Assembly (NCBI GenBank): GCA_021795355.1 | Contig: JAJYPL010000002.1 | Location: forward strand, 24,389 to 88,388 | Direction: 5' to 3' | Length of the DNA: 64,000 bases | From: a bacterium | GTDB lineage: Bacteria; SZUA-79; Acidulodesulfobacterales; Acidulodesulfobacteraceae | Shown: positions 37,381 through 45,591 of the stretch, piece by piece | Layout of the letters: each line of letters starts with the position of its first letter | How positions within the stretch are numbered: the first letter of the stretch is position 1 | The notes under the pieces: model-generated | What the model saw: only the letters and a program-made list of their open reading frames with translations | What the model was told of the DNA's origin: nothing | The model's database searches: none | Translations under genes and position numbers: made by a program

Positions 37381-37413
37381 GTATAGAAATAAAAAATATT
37401 ATCTATATATTGA
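37370..37413 (+). promoter_or_regulatory. Tandem NrdR boxes upstream of nrdJ
   Basis: Two sites match the NrdR core CWATATATWG exactly: CAATATATTG at 37372-37381, within the perfect 14-bp palindrome TACAATATATTGTA, and CTATATATTG at 37403-37412. They are 31 bp apart start to start, about three helical turns, which is the known spacing of NrdR box pairs. Box 1 overlaps the -10; box 2 abuts the GAGGAG ribosome-binding site. This predicts dATP/ATP-responsive repression of nrdJ. Confidence 0.88.
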
Positions 37414-37422
37414 GGAGCGATT

Positions 37423-39870
37423 ATGAAAAAACAAAATTCGGACATTTTAAGCAACGACCCGCTTGCGGAAAAATTTTCGGAAAATGCGGTTACCGTCCTG
37501 AAAAAAAGATACCTCGCTAAAGACGAGAAAGGCGAAATTATCGAAACCATAACCGGACTGTTTAAGAGAGTCGCCGAAAACATATCGTCGGCAGATTTAA
37601 ATTACGGCAAATCCGAAAAGGATGCGAAAACTGCGGCAAACATTTTTTTTGAAGAAATGTCTTCGCTGCGTTTTCTTCCCAATTCGCCTACTTTAATGAA
37701 TGCCGGCAGGCCTCTGCAGCAGCTTTCGGCTTGTTTCGTACTGCCTATAGAAGATTCTATGGAATCGATATTCGAAACTATAAAAAATACGGCGCTTATA
37801 CATCAGAGCGGCGGCGGAACCGGTTTTTCTTTTTCGTCCTTAAGGCCGAAAAACGATACGGTGCACTCTACTAAGGGCGTTTCAAGCGGTCCGGTTTCTT
37901 TTATGCAGGTATTCAACAGCGCCACCGAAGCTATTAAACAGGGGGGAACTAGACGCGGCGCCAATATGGGCATTTTAAGGATAGACCATCCCGATATAAT
38001 AGACTTTATTACCTCTAAGAAAGATACGTCAAAATTAAACAATTTTAATATTTCCGTAGCAATAACGGAAGATTTTATGAACCATGCCTTAAAAAATGAA
38101 GACTATCCTTTAATAAACCCAAGAAACAACGAAATAGTAAAATATTTAAACGCGAAAGAGGTCTTCGATTTAATCGTAGAAACCGCATGGTCGAGCGGCG
38201 AACCGGGAATCGTCTTTATCGACAGAATAAACAAACTAAATCCTGTGCCGAAAGCAGGAAAGATAGAAGCTACCAATCCCTGCGGAGAACAGCCTTTGGT
38301 TGCTTACGAATCCTGCAACTTAGGGTCCATTAACATAGGAAAATTCGTAAAAGAAAATAAAATTAAAAAAGATACGGCTGATCTTGCCGAATATCTGAAA
38401 AAGCTTAAAAGTAATCCCGACGATATAATTGACGGCTATCTTAGCTATATAGACTTCGATAAACTTAAACAAACCGTTCATACAGCCGTTCATTTTTTAG
38501 ATAACGTAATAGAAAAAAACCGCTATCCTCTAGAAAAAATTAAAAAAATGACGCTTTCAAACAGAAAAATAGGGCTTGGAATAATGGGTTATGCCGATAC
38601 GCTGATAAAATTGGGCGTACCTTACGACAGCGGACTTGCGCTTAAAATAGCCGAAAATATCATGGGTTTCATAGATAAGGAGTCGAAAGTAAAATCCGAA
38701 GAGCTTGGAATCGTACGCGGCAGTTTTCCGAATTTTAAAGGCTCTTTATGGGAAGAAAAAGGATATAAAGCCATGAGAAACGGCACGACCACGACGATAG
38801 CGCCTACCGGCACCATAAGTATGATAGGCGGGGCTTCGAGCGGCATAGAACCCCTGTTTGCGCTGGCTTACGAAAGACGCGTGCTCGACAAGCAGACGTT
38901 AATAGAAACGGATAAAAATCTTAAAGCCGTTTTGGAAGCTATGGGCGTATATTCCGATAAATTAATAGATTATATAGCAAAAAACGGGAGTCTCGGAAAA
39001 ACATTTAAAAAAGATATAGCGGATTTATTAACTGAAAAAGAATACGAATACTTAAGCAGAATATTTATAACGTCGCATGATATTACGCCAAAATGGCACG
39101 TTATGACGCAGGCTGCTTTTCAAAAATTTACCGATAACGCCGTTAGTAAAACCGTTAATTTTCCTAATTCCGCAAAAAAAGAGGATATAGAAGAGGTTTA
39201 TACCCTTGCTTTTAATCTTAATTTAAAAGGCATAACCGTATATAGGGACGGTTCAAGGGAGCAGGTATTGACCGCAGGTTCTTCAGGAAGTTCTAAAGAT
39301 AAAGAAACAAAAGAAACATCGAACCAAAAAAGCGGCGGGCAGATAGAACCCAGAAAACGCCCCGATATAATAAAGGGCGTAACCGTTAAAACCGTTACCG
39401 GATGCGGCCCGCTGTACGTTACCATAAACTACGACGAAAACGGAAATCCTTTCGAAATATTTAACTCTATCGGCAAATCAGGCGGATGCGCGCAGTCGCA
39501 AACCGAATCCACCGGAAGAATGGTAAGCCTGGCGTTAAGGTCCGGAATCGGAGCGGAAGAGATTATAAATCAGTTAAAGGGCATAAGATGCAATATTCCC
39601 TACGGTTTCGGCGGCAATATTATATATTCCTGCGCCGATGCGATAGGCAAAGCTCTCGAAAAAAGCCTGAACGAAAAAATAACGTCTCAGGAAAACCCAT
39701 CGTCCGACGAAAAAAAACCGGCAGCGGCATCGCCCGCAAATTCCGGTACGCATTCTAAAAACCATGCGGTTCAAGGAAGGGGTGCATGTCCTTCCTGCGG
39801 CGGCTCAAACCTTAAGCATGCCGAAGGCTGTACGGTATGTTTAGACTGCGGTTATTCAGATTGCGGCTGA
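37423..39870 (+). CDS. nrdJ: Adenosylcobalamin-dependent (class II) ribonucleoside-diphosphate reductase
   Basis: Makes deoxyribonucleotides with a cobalamin-generated thiyl radical, independent of oxygen. LPNSPTLMNAGRPLQQLSAC holds one redox Cys; HQSGGGTGFSFS, NPCGEQPLVAYESCNLGSIN (catalytic Cys and Glu) and APTGTISMIGGASSGIEP are the active site. The tail is a Cys-rich zinc ribbon (CPSCGG...CTVCLDCGYSDCG) that also re-reduces the active site. The 815 aa are a complete monomeric/dimeric NrdJ. GAGGAG precedes the ATG by 6 nt. It is flanked by tandem NrdR boxes and stands alone; no cobalamin riboswitch is evident. Confidence 0.96.
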   Translation: MKKQNSDILSNDPLAEKFSENAVTVLKKRYLAKDEKGEIIETITGLFKRVAENISSADLNYGKSEKDAKTAANIFFEEMSSLRFLPNSPTLMNAGRPLQQLSACFVLPIEDSMESIFETIKNTALIHQSGGGTGFSFSSLRPKNDTVHSTKGVSSGPVSFMQVFNSATEAIKQGGTRRGANMGILRIDHPDIIDFITSKKDTSKLNNFNISVAITEDFMNHALKNEDYPLINPRNNEIVKYLNAKEVFDLIVETAWSSGEPGIVFIDRINKLNPVPKAGKIEATNPCGEQPLVAYESCNLGSINIGKFVKENKIKKDTADLAEYLKKLKSNPDDIIDGYLSYIDFDKLKQTVHTAVHFLDNVIEKNRYPLEKIKKMTLSNRKIGLGIMGYADTLIKLGVPYDSGLALKIAENIMGFIDKESKVKSEELGIVRGSFPNFKGSLWEEKGYKAMRNGTTTTIAPTGTISMIGGASSGIEPLFALAYERRVLDKQTLIETDKNLKAVLEAMGVYSDKLIDYIAKNGSLGKTFKKDIADLLTEKEYEYLSRIFITSHDITPKWHVMTQAAFQKFTDNAVSKTVNFPNSAKKEDIEEVYTLAFNLNLKGITVYRDGSREQVLTAGSSGSSKDKETKETSNQKSGGQIEPRKRPDIIKGVTVKTVTGCGPLYVTINYDENGNPFEIFNSIGKSGGCAQSQTESTGRMVSLALRSGIGAEEIINQLKGIRCNIPYGFGGNIIYSCADAIGKALEKSLNEKITSQENPSSDEKKPAAASPANSGTHSKNHAVQGRGACPSCGGSNLKHAEGCTVCLDCGYSDCG

Positions 39871-40113
39871 TGCAATAATTATATAATACATAACTTAATC
39901 GATATAATCGATATTGTACGCCGGCTATTTTGCAAATTATTTCGTAAGCTTTTATTTCTGCGGAAGCTGCCGGCAAAGCGAAGAGGCCGCAGAAGATATC
40001 CTAATATAATTCCCTGCATATAACATTGAATAAATATGCGGGGAATTCTCATTTTCTATTTCCGCATTAAAAAAATAAATCCTTATTTATAATTTATTTA
40101 ATTAATAAATTAA
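39871..40113. other. Non-coding stretch after nrdJ
   Basis: The gap between nrdJ and the hemerythrin gene is 384 bp. The first 240 bp hold loose inverted repeats (CTGCGG/CCGCAG at about 39957-39993; ATGCGG/CCGCAT around 40036-40067) with no T-run, and a 33-codon frame from a TTG near 39917 that ends at 40011 without a ribosome-binding site. No convincing gene or terminator is seen. The remainder is the promoter region described separately. Confidence 0.4.
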
Positions 40114-40114
40114 T

Positions 40115-40157
40115 TTGTGACTTTAGTCAATGTTATAAATTAGTTTTATGATAAAAT
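40115..40157 (+). promoter_or_regulatory. CRP/FNR-type box and extended -10 promoter of the hemerythrin operon
   Basis: TTGTGACTTTAGTCAA (40115-40130) contains the dyad TGAC-TTTA-GTCA. After 18 bp comes an extended -10, TGA-TAAAAT (40149-40157). The dyad centre is about 41 bp before the expected start of transcription, the class II activator position of CRP/FNR proteins. The same box, 14 of 16 bases identical, precedes the converging MIP18 operon (43105-43120). The regulator is not in the window; HcpR- or DNR-like factors are candidates. Confidence 0.65.
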
Positions 40158-40254
40158 GAAACTATGGATGAAAACCGAAGGATATGGAAATGTGCTGAAA
40201 TATTCGGATATTCAAACATATATAAATAATAAATAAATTAAATAAGGAGAAATT

Positions 40255-40734
40255 ATGAATACTTATACCGAAAAAGATGCTGAACTTAATCCGCTGGACG
40301 CTTTAAGGGAGGAGCATACGGAAATGCGTACCGCTTTAAACAAATTTGGAAATATTTTAAAAAAAATATCTGACGGCGTTTCGGATTCGGAGCTTAACGA
40401 GATATCCCAATATTTAGATAAAGACGTCGAATTGCATTTTAAAAGAGAAGAAGATGCTTTATTTCCGGTTTTAGGTAATTATATCGGCATTGAAACCGGC
40501 CCTATAAACGTTATGCTTATAGAACATAATAGCTGCAGGGAATTAACCGGCGATTTAAAGAAAAGAATAGAAGGCAAAGATTATAAATCTGCCGCATCTG
40601 CCGGAAAAGCATTAATAGAGCTTTTATCCGAGCATGAAGACAAAGAAGACGGCATATTGTTTCAGATTGCCGAAATGCAGCTCAGCCGGGACGAAAAACA
40701 AGATATTATGAAAAAAATGATTACTATTAATTAA
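40255..40734 (+). CDS. Hemerythrin-like (HHE) domain protein
   Basis: Four-helix-bundle di-iron protein that may bind oxygen or NO, or help repair iron centres. Candidate iron ligands: His in LREEHTEM, HFKREEDALFP, LIEHNSC and LLSEHEDKEDGILF, in the HHE spacing. The 159 aa are cytoplasmic, without signal. AAGGAG lies 6-7 nt before the ATG. It is followed after 70 bp by a double DUF2249 protein; such pairs are common near nitrosative-stress genes. The promoter carries a CRP/FNR-type box. Role inferred from family and context. Confidence 0.88.
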   Translation: MNTYTEKDAELNPLDALREEHTEMRTALNKFGNILKKISDGVSDSELNEISQYLDKDVELHFKREEDALFPVLGNYIGIETGPINVMLIEHNSCRELTGDLKKRIEGKDYKSAASAGKALIELLSEHEDKEDGILFQIAEMQLSRDEKQDIMKKMITIN

Positions 40735-40804
40735 TATCTTTACATTAACTAATATCGAAAATTAAATTTAATTTTTTGCAAAAAAAAATAAGGAGAATAA
40801 TATT

Positions 40805-41344
40805 ATGAAAAACGTAAAGGACTTAAAAAAAATAATGCTCGACGTCAGGGAAGACATTAAAATAGGAAACGATCCGTTTAAAAAAATAATGGAAGCGGTT
40901 AATAATTTAAATGAAGACGAAGCTCTTGTCTTAATCAACAGTTTCGAACCTTTTCCGCTTTATTCGGTTTTAAAAAATAAAGGCTTTGAACATATAACCG
41001 ATAATACTACCGAAGGATTTGAAATAATTTTTTTCAGAAGCGGCGGCGAAATAAAACCGGTAAAAGTCTCCGAAGAAGCAGACGAAAATCAATTCGACGA
41101 CGAAGATTTAAAAAACCTTGCGCACAAACAGAATATTATAGAACTCGACGTCAGAGGGCTTGAACCGCCTCAGCCGCTTTTAACAATATTTGCGGCGCTG
41201 GAAAACTTAAAGGGTGACGAAACGCTTCATATAATACACGAAAGAAAGCCGATACACCTGTATCCAAGATTAAAAGACGCCGGATATAAATTCTTAACGG
41301 AAGAAACTACCGGCGACCTTTATACGATAAAAATCTGGAAATAA
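40805..41344 (+). CDS. Tandem DUF2249 domain protein
   Basis: Two DUF2249 domains in one chain: LDVREDIKIGNDPFKKIMEAVNNLNEDE...FPLYSVLKNKGFE (about 12-63) and LDVRGLEPPQPLLTIFAALENLKGDETLHIIHERKPIHLYPRLKDAGYKF (about 115-166), joined by an acidic linker. The second copy has the conserved RGLEPPQP and HERKPIHLYP; the first has lost the PPxP. DUF2249 is a small TusA-like fold found with hemerythrins and haem-copper proteins; its biochemistry is unknown. AAGGAG precedes the ATG. Co-transcribed with the hemerythrin gene. Confidence 0.85.
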   Translation: MKNVKDLKKIMLDVREDIKIGNDPFKKIMEAVNNLNEDEALVLINSFEPFPLYSVLKNKGFEHITDNTTEGFEIIFFRSGGEIKPVKVSEEADENQFDDEDLKNLAHKQNIIELDVRGLEPPQPLLTIFAALENLKGDETLHIIHERKPIHLYPRLKDAGYKFLTEETTGDLYTIKIWK

Positions 41345-41371
41345 TAAAAATGCGGTTTGCCTGCTTATTTC

Positions 41372-42628
41372 TTACCGGCCCATAGAAAATATATGCAGCA
41401 TAAGCAGTAAGGATGCCGCAAAAAGAACCGAGGCGGCAAGCTGTATCAAATAAAATATCCAAAGAATAGAACCTGCCAGAAACATTGCAAATATTACGTA
41501 TTCAAAATATTTAGTTTTCAAATCCGAAAACAGTTTTCCGTATGCTCCTTTTTTTGCCTTTTCAAAAGCTTTGAGGCTTATAAGAAACGGAAATATTTTA
41601 TGCAGGAAACCTATAATTACCATTCCGGCAAAGCTGAACAGTCCCAAAAAAGCGAATATATAATAAAGGTAATAAGCGCCGTTTATACCGATTAATACGG
41701 ATAATTTTTCCTGCGGAACGGCATTTATAACCAGACCGGCAATTACCGCCGCAACTAAAAATATAATGCCGGCGTAAAGATAAAACGTCGTAATATCGAA
41801 CTTTTTCTTAAGCCTTTTTAACATTAGACCTAAAAATATATAGCAGTACAAAAGAATGCCCGCACCCAAAAGCCATCCTCCTGCTTCATTTAAATAAATA
41901 TGAACTGCAGACCCGTTTCCGAAAAACGAAGACGCTATCATCGCTATAATTCCTGCGTTAATAACCGTTAAATCCGTTTTCCAATATAAATTATCAGGCG
42001 CTTTAGTCATATAAAACATGGGAAGCAGCCTGTATGAAACTGCTATAAAAAGCATTATTACGAAACCTATAAACATAAGATAAATATGGTCTTGCAATAT
42101 ATCGTAAATATTCAGTCCTATTTTAAAATAAAAAGATAAAGCCAAATACAGCCCTACGGACAATCCTATAAGCAGATAAGAATACGAAAATGCTATTCCC
42201 AAAGAAGAATAATCCCATTTCTTTACCTTTTTCAAGCTTGCGAGTATATTCAAATTATAGATTAAAACCGAAACAAAAAGGAGGATGCCGCCCGCGGCTA
42301 TCATATCTCCCCAGAGATAATGCATTCCTATGACGAAAAGCAATAAAGAAATTACGTATCCGTAATAAACCGGAATAAAAAGTTTTTCGTATGCAATTTT
42401 CACGCCGAGCGCCACAGGCAAAAGCATATAAGAAGCCCCCATAATTACCATGAGCAAAAAACCTAGCGTAAATATATGCGTAAGGGCTATTATTTTATTA
42501 TTCATAAAAAAATATCCGTTAAAACTCTTATAATCAAAAAACATTACTGCGAAAAAAACCGGCAAAAAAATTAGCGCGGTTTTTATATGTTTTAATGCTA
42601 TTTCTATAGAACTATCCGTTGTATTCAT
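41372..42628 (-). CDS. Haem-copper-oxidase subunit I-like / NnrS-like membrane protein
   Basis: Polytopic inner-membrane protein with about 12 helices. Several His lie in or at helices: THIFTLGFLLMVIMGASYMLLPVAL (near 50-72), GMHYLWGD, DHIYLMFIGFVIMLFIAVSYRLLPMF, VHIYLNEAGGWLLG, GFLHKIFPF. The repeated HIxxLGF...YxLLPV pattern resembles stripped haem-copper oxidase subunit I or NnrS-type proteins, but the full CuB His set is not evident. A haem- or copper-binding role in NO/O2 handling is likely from context only. Read from the MIP18 promoter, 74 bp downstream of that gene. Confidence 0.7.
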   Translation of the reverse strand: MNTTDSSIEIALKHIKTALIFLPVFFAVMFFDYKSFNGYFFMNNKIIALTHIFTLGFLLMVIMGASYMLLPVALGVKIAYEKLFIPVYYGYVISLLLFVIGMHYLWGDMIAAGGILLFVSVLIYNLNILASLKKVKKWDYSSLGIAFSYSYLLIGLSVGLYLALSFYFKIGLNIYDILQDHIYLMFIGFVIMLFIAVSYRLLPMFYMTKAPDNLYWKTDLTVINAGIIAMIASSFFGNGSAVHIYLNEAGGWLLGAGILLYCYIFLGLMLKRLKKKFDITTFYLYAGIIFLVAAVIAGLVINAVPQEKLSVLIGINGAYYLYYIFAFLGLFSFAGMVIIGFLHKIFPFLISLKAFEKAKKGAYGKLFSDLKTKYFEYVIFAMFLAGSILWIFYLIQLAASVLFAASLLLMLHIFSMGR

Positions 42629-42702
42629 ATATTTTATTTACCGTCCTTTTTTATGCTTTCGTTTTATACGGACAATTTTTTGCTTCCCGTATTACTAAAA
42701 AA

Positions 42703-43011
42703 TTAATGCGTTTTGAGTCTTTTTAAAGCGTCGGACTTAATCATCGAAGGATTCCATTCCGGCTCCCAGACGAAATTTACTTTCACGTCGTTAACGCCGG
42801 GAATGCTCTTAATTGCCTCCTCCACCTCATATTTTATAACGCCGCTTATGGGACAGCCCTTTGCCGTTAAAGTCATATCCAAACCGACGCCGCCGTTTTT
42901 ACTTAAATTTATTTTATATACCAGCCCAAGATCTACTATATTTACTTCAAGCTCAGGGTCTATAACGCCTTTTAGTTTTTCCAATACGTCCTTTTCGTTA
43001 AATTCCGCCAT
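42703..43011 (-). CDS. MIP18/DUF59 family iron-sulfur assembly protein
   Basis: Small SufT/PaaD-like protein thought to help mature iron-sulfur clusters. EKLKGVIDPELEVNIVDLGLVYKI and LTAKGCPISGVIKYEVEEAI, with the conserved Cys in KGCP, and VNFVWEPEWNPSMI are the family signature. The 102 aa are complete. TAGGAG precedes the ATG at 43011. First gene of the operon with the oxidase-like membrane protein; a CRP/FNR-type box lies 94 bp upstream. It is not next to other suf/isc genes. Confidence 0.92.
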   Translation of the reverse strand: MAEFNEKDVLEKLKGVIDPELEVNIVDLGLVYKINLSKNGGVGLDMTLTAKGCPISGVIKYEVEEAIKSIPGVNDVKVNFVWEPEWNPSMIKSDALKRLKTH

Positions 43012-43076
43012 GATAAACTCCTATATTAAAATTTTAAATTTATTCGGTTTTACTTTTTTACTCCCTTTTAATATAA

Positions 43077-43120
43077 AGTTTATCAAATTCAAAAAAAGAT
43101 TAAATTGATTTAAGTCACAA
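43077..43120 (-). promoter_or_regulatory. CRP/FNR-type box and extended -10 promoter of the MIP18 operon
   Basis: On the minus strand TTGTGACTTAAATCAA (43120-43105) matches the hemerythrin-operon box at 14 of 16 positions. After 19 bp follows an extended -10, TGA-TAAACT (43085-43077), nearly the same as in the other promoter (18 bp, TGA-TAAAAT). The dyad centre again falls about 41 bp before the expected start. Two independent promoters with equal architecture support a shared regulator. Confidence 0.65.
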
Positions 43121-43176
43121 TTCGATAATAAAATTCAGAATTAATAAATTTTATTAATATTTAATGTTTATAAAAT

Positions 43177-43830
43177 TTACGCTATTTTTTTTGATTTTTG
43201 AAGAAGATATAGTACCTCTTCGTCCGTAGTCTGGCTGAAATCTTCGTAAAATTCCCCTACCGCGTAAAATTCTTCCGGAGCGCTTAAAACTACTACTTTA
43301 TCGACGGCTTTTCTTAATTCTCTCATAGTATCGGCAGCTATAACCGGCACCGCTACGATTATTTTCGCAGGTTTTTCATCTTTAACGGCTTCTATGACTA
43401 CCATGACCGACGCGCCTGTAGCAATACCGTCATCCACTATTATCGCCGTTTTGCCGGCTACGTCAATCTTTTCGGCTCCCCGCCTGTATATTTTTTCCCT
43501 TTCCCTTATTTCTTTAAGTTTAATCTGCTCCATGCGCTCTAAATATCCTTGAGGAATATTAATGCGCGATATAAGCAATTCGTTAAGATAAACTTTCGGC
43601 GATTTTCCATCTACTACCGCCCCTATGGCTAACTCTTCCTGATTAGGCGCGCCAATTTTTCTTACCAATGCCACGTCTAACGGAGATTTTAATATTGCCG
43701 CTATTTCATAAGCGACCGGAATTCCGCCTCTCAGCAAACCTATGACTACGGTATTCCCGCCGCCGAATTTCTCCGCCGCCAACTTTTTTCCAAGCAGTTT
43801 CCCAGCTTCCATCCTGTTTTTAAATATCAT
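43177..43830 (-). CDS. Phosphoribosyltransferase family protein
   Basis: Type I PRTase fold of the group often annotated as predicted phosphoribosyltransferase (COG1926). The PRPP loop is AIIVDDGIATGASV (about 130-143); VIGLLRGGIPVAYEIA near 30-45 and VRKIGAPNQEELAIGAV are typical of the group. The 217 aa are complete. GGAGAAATT precedes the ATG. Substrate unknown; a standalone gene between the MIP18 promoter and a non-coding stretch. Confidence 0.88.
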   Translation of the reverse strand: MIFKNRMEAGKLLGKKLAAEKFGGGNTVVIGLLRGGIPVAYEIAAILKSPLDVALVRKIGAPNQEELAIGAVVDGKSPKVYLNELLISRINIPQGYLERMEQIKLKEIREREKIYRRGAEKIDVAGKTAIIVDDGIATGASVMVVIEAVKDEKPAKIIVAVPVIAADTMRELRKAVDKVVVLSAPEEFYAVGEFYEDFSQTTDEEVLYLLQKSKKIA

Positions 43831-44113
43831 ACAATTTCTCCGGATAATCTTTTTACCCGCCTCATTATAAATTATATGTTAAATAAGCCAATAAGCCATA
43901 AAATAGAACTGCAAAACATCTTTGGCATGTGTACGTTTTATATGCCTATTATCTATATACCTATACCGCACTTATTTTATATTTATACCTTACACAAATA
44001 CCCTGCATATTTTCATAATATCTAATTATAAGTATATCATTAATAAAAATATTGTTTAAAAATTAAAATTAAAAAAATAGGAACTCTAAAAACATAAAAA
44101 AATGTTAAAAAAA
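43831..44113. other. AT-rich non-coding stretch before tRNA-Lys
   Basis: Between the phosphoribosyltransferase and tRNA-Lys lie 356 bp without a plausible gene. The sequence is very AT-rich with A- and T-runs; it must hold the phosphoribosyltransferase promoter (minus) and holds the tRNA promoter (44114-44143). No repeat or RNA structure stood out. Confidence 0.4.
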
Positions 44114-44143
44114 TTGACTAAAAAAATAAAAATAGTATATAAT
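44114..44143 (+). promoter_or_regulatory. tRNA-Lys promoter
   Basis: TTGACT (44114-44119), 18-bp spacer, consensus TATAAT (44138-44143). Predicted transcription start near 44150, about 37 nt before the mature tRNA 5' end. Confidence 0.8.
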
Positions 44144-44186
44144 TGAAAGGCGCAAATATTTCGCCGCATTTTCAATAAATCTTTTC

Positions 44187-44262
44187 GGGCTGTTAGCTCA
44201 ATCGGTAGAGCAACTGACTCTTAATCAGTAGGTCCCCGGTTCGATCCCGGGACAGCCCACCA
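44187..44262 (+). tRNA. tRNA-Lys (anticodon CTT)
   Basis: Complete cloverleaf: acceptor GGGCTGT pairs with ACAGCCC, discriminator A, encoded CCA. Anticodon stem ACTGA/TCAGT with loop CTCTTAA gives anticodon CTT (reads AAG). T-loop TTCGATC. 76 nt including CCA. Followed by the restriction-modification genes; no duplicated tRNA 3' end was found on their far side. Confidence 0.97.
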
Positions 44263-44440
44263 CGCGTTATAATGGTTTCAGAGTTCTCTGCAATCCTTAT
44301 TTTTTCATCTATAACAAAGATTTTTCACAGCGTTTCTTACATGGCTCTTAGCCAAATGACAAGGATATCTTTTAGCATAGATATGATATATTGAAGAATA
44401 TATTGAGAAAGGACTTATAAAATCTAAAAATAAAACCCTA

Positions 44441-45469
44441 CTAAATTAAAACGCTCAATAAATCTTTCCTTTTATTATTATATTTTCCATTCACGCTATT
44501 ATTTTCTTTAAATAGAGTTTGATAAAAAATTTTAGGATATTTATTTTTTAGTATATCGTATTTATCGAATATTTTTATTTCATCAAACATATACCATTCT
44601 TCCAAAATTTTTACATATTTAGAGTTATCGTTTTCAAAATTTACAGGATCATTTATAAAATTAAATTTATCGATAAATTCAGGGGTGGAGATAATATTTA
44701 TAATGTCTAAAATTTCTCTCATCGTATTTTTTTCGCCGCTAAGTTTGTCCCACAATTTATCTGCAAGTATAATTTCTTCCTCATGAAAAAATTTTTCAAG
44801 TTCGATAACGGATTTCATAAATCTTTCTTTGTTATATCCCGTATCGTTATTATTTAACGGGTCGAATGGAAAACCTATGAAATATCTAATTTCTTTATTG
44901 CCGAATTTCTTTTTTAAAACAGCTTTTCCATTGAGAATTTTTTGTTTTTCTCCTCTCATTTCACCTGCATTTGGATGTACCGACTTTAATTCTATTGCTT
45001 CTATGTAATCATTTGTTATGACTAAATTATCAACGGTAAAATCTGGAGCATTTACTTCTGCCGAATTTATGTTTTGTAAAAATATGAGTTCATTTTCTCT
45101 ATTTAAATCTGATGTTTTGCTTTTGTTTTTTAAATCTGTAATTATTTCAGATATGACTCTTTGTTGACCTTCGCATATCTTATTATCCTTAAACGTTCTT
45201 TTTTCTCCATCGCTTAAAATATGAGCTACATTTTCGAAAAACGTTTGTCCAAGAGTGGTATTTAGGCCATGCAGCCAACTTGAAAGTGAAATTAAATTAT
45301 AAGCATCGCCAACGTTTCTTTTTTCTAATTTAGGCTTAAACGCCTTTAAAAAAGCCTCATGAAAAGGTGCATTTCTATTCTGAGAAGTATTGTCGGGAAA
45401 ATCTTCGAATTTTGTTTTCAGAACTCTAATTACTTCGTATGCTATTAGTTGTTGTTTAGCTTTTTCCAT
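44441..45469 (-). CDS. Type II restriction endonuclease, TdeIII-like
   Basis: Probable double-strand DNA endonuclease paired with the methyltransferase upstream. A PD-(D/E)xK core is visible: Pro142-Asp143 in APDFTVDNL and Glu160/Lys162 in AIELKSVHPNAGEM. LSSWLHGLNTTLGQTFFENVAHIL resembles the conserved part of the TdeIII family as I recall it; that assignment is tentative and the recognition site cannot be read from sequence. The 342 aa appear complete. GAGGAC lies close before the ATG. 122 bp downstream of the methyltransferase, same strand; more AT-rich than the surrounding core genes. Confidence 0.7.
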   Translation of the reverse strand: MEKAKQQLIAYEVIRVLKTKFEDFPDNTSQNRNAPFHEAFLKAFKPKLEKRNVGDAYNLISLSSWLHGLNTTLGQTFFENVAHILSDGEKRTFKDNKICEGQQRVISEIITDLKNKSKTSDLNRENELIFLQNINSAEVNAPDFTVDNLVITNDYIEAIELKSVHPNAGEMRGEKQKILNGKAVLKKKFGNKEIRYFIGFPFDPLNNNDTGYNKERFMKSVIELEKFFHEEEIILADKLWDKLSGEKNTMREILDIINIISTPEFIDKFNFINDPVNFENDNSKYVKILEEWYMFDEIKIFDKYDILKNKYPKIFYQTLFKENNSVNGKYNNKRKDLLSVLI

Positions 45470-45591
45470 GTGTCCTCGGATAATTATTAATTAAATATAA
45501 TAAATATTTACAAATTGTTATATAAAACCTAAAAAAAATAATAAAATTTATTATATTAACGGTAAATTATCTTCCCATTAATATAATATAA

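Noticed and set aside
37234..37422. A cobalamin riboswitch before nrdJ
   Set aside because: The leader is too short and lacks a B12-box-like sequence; the space is occupied by the promoter and two NrdR boxes.
39917..40011. A 33-codon frame with a CxxC after nrdJ
   Set aside because: It needs a TTG start, has no ribosome-binding site and no known relatives that I can recognise.
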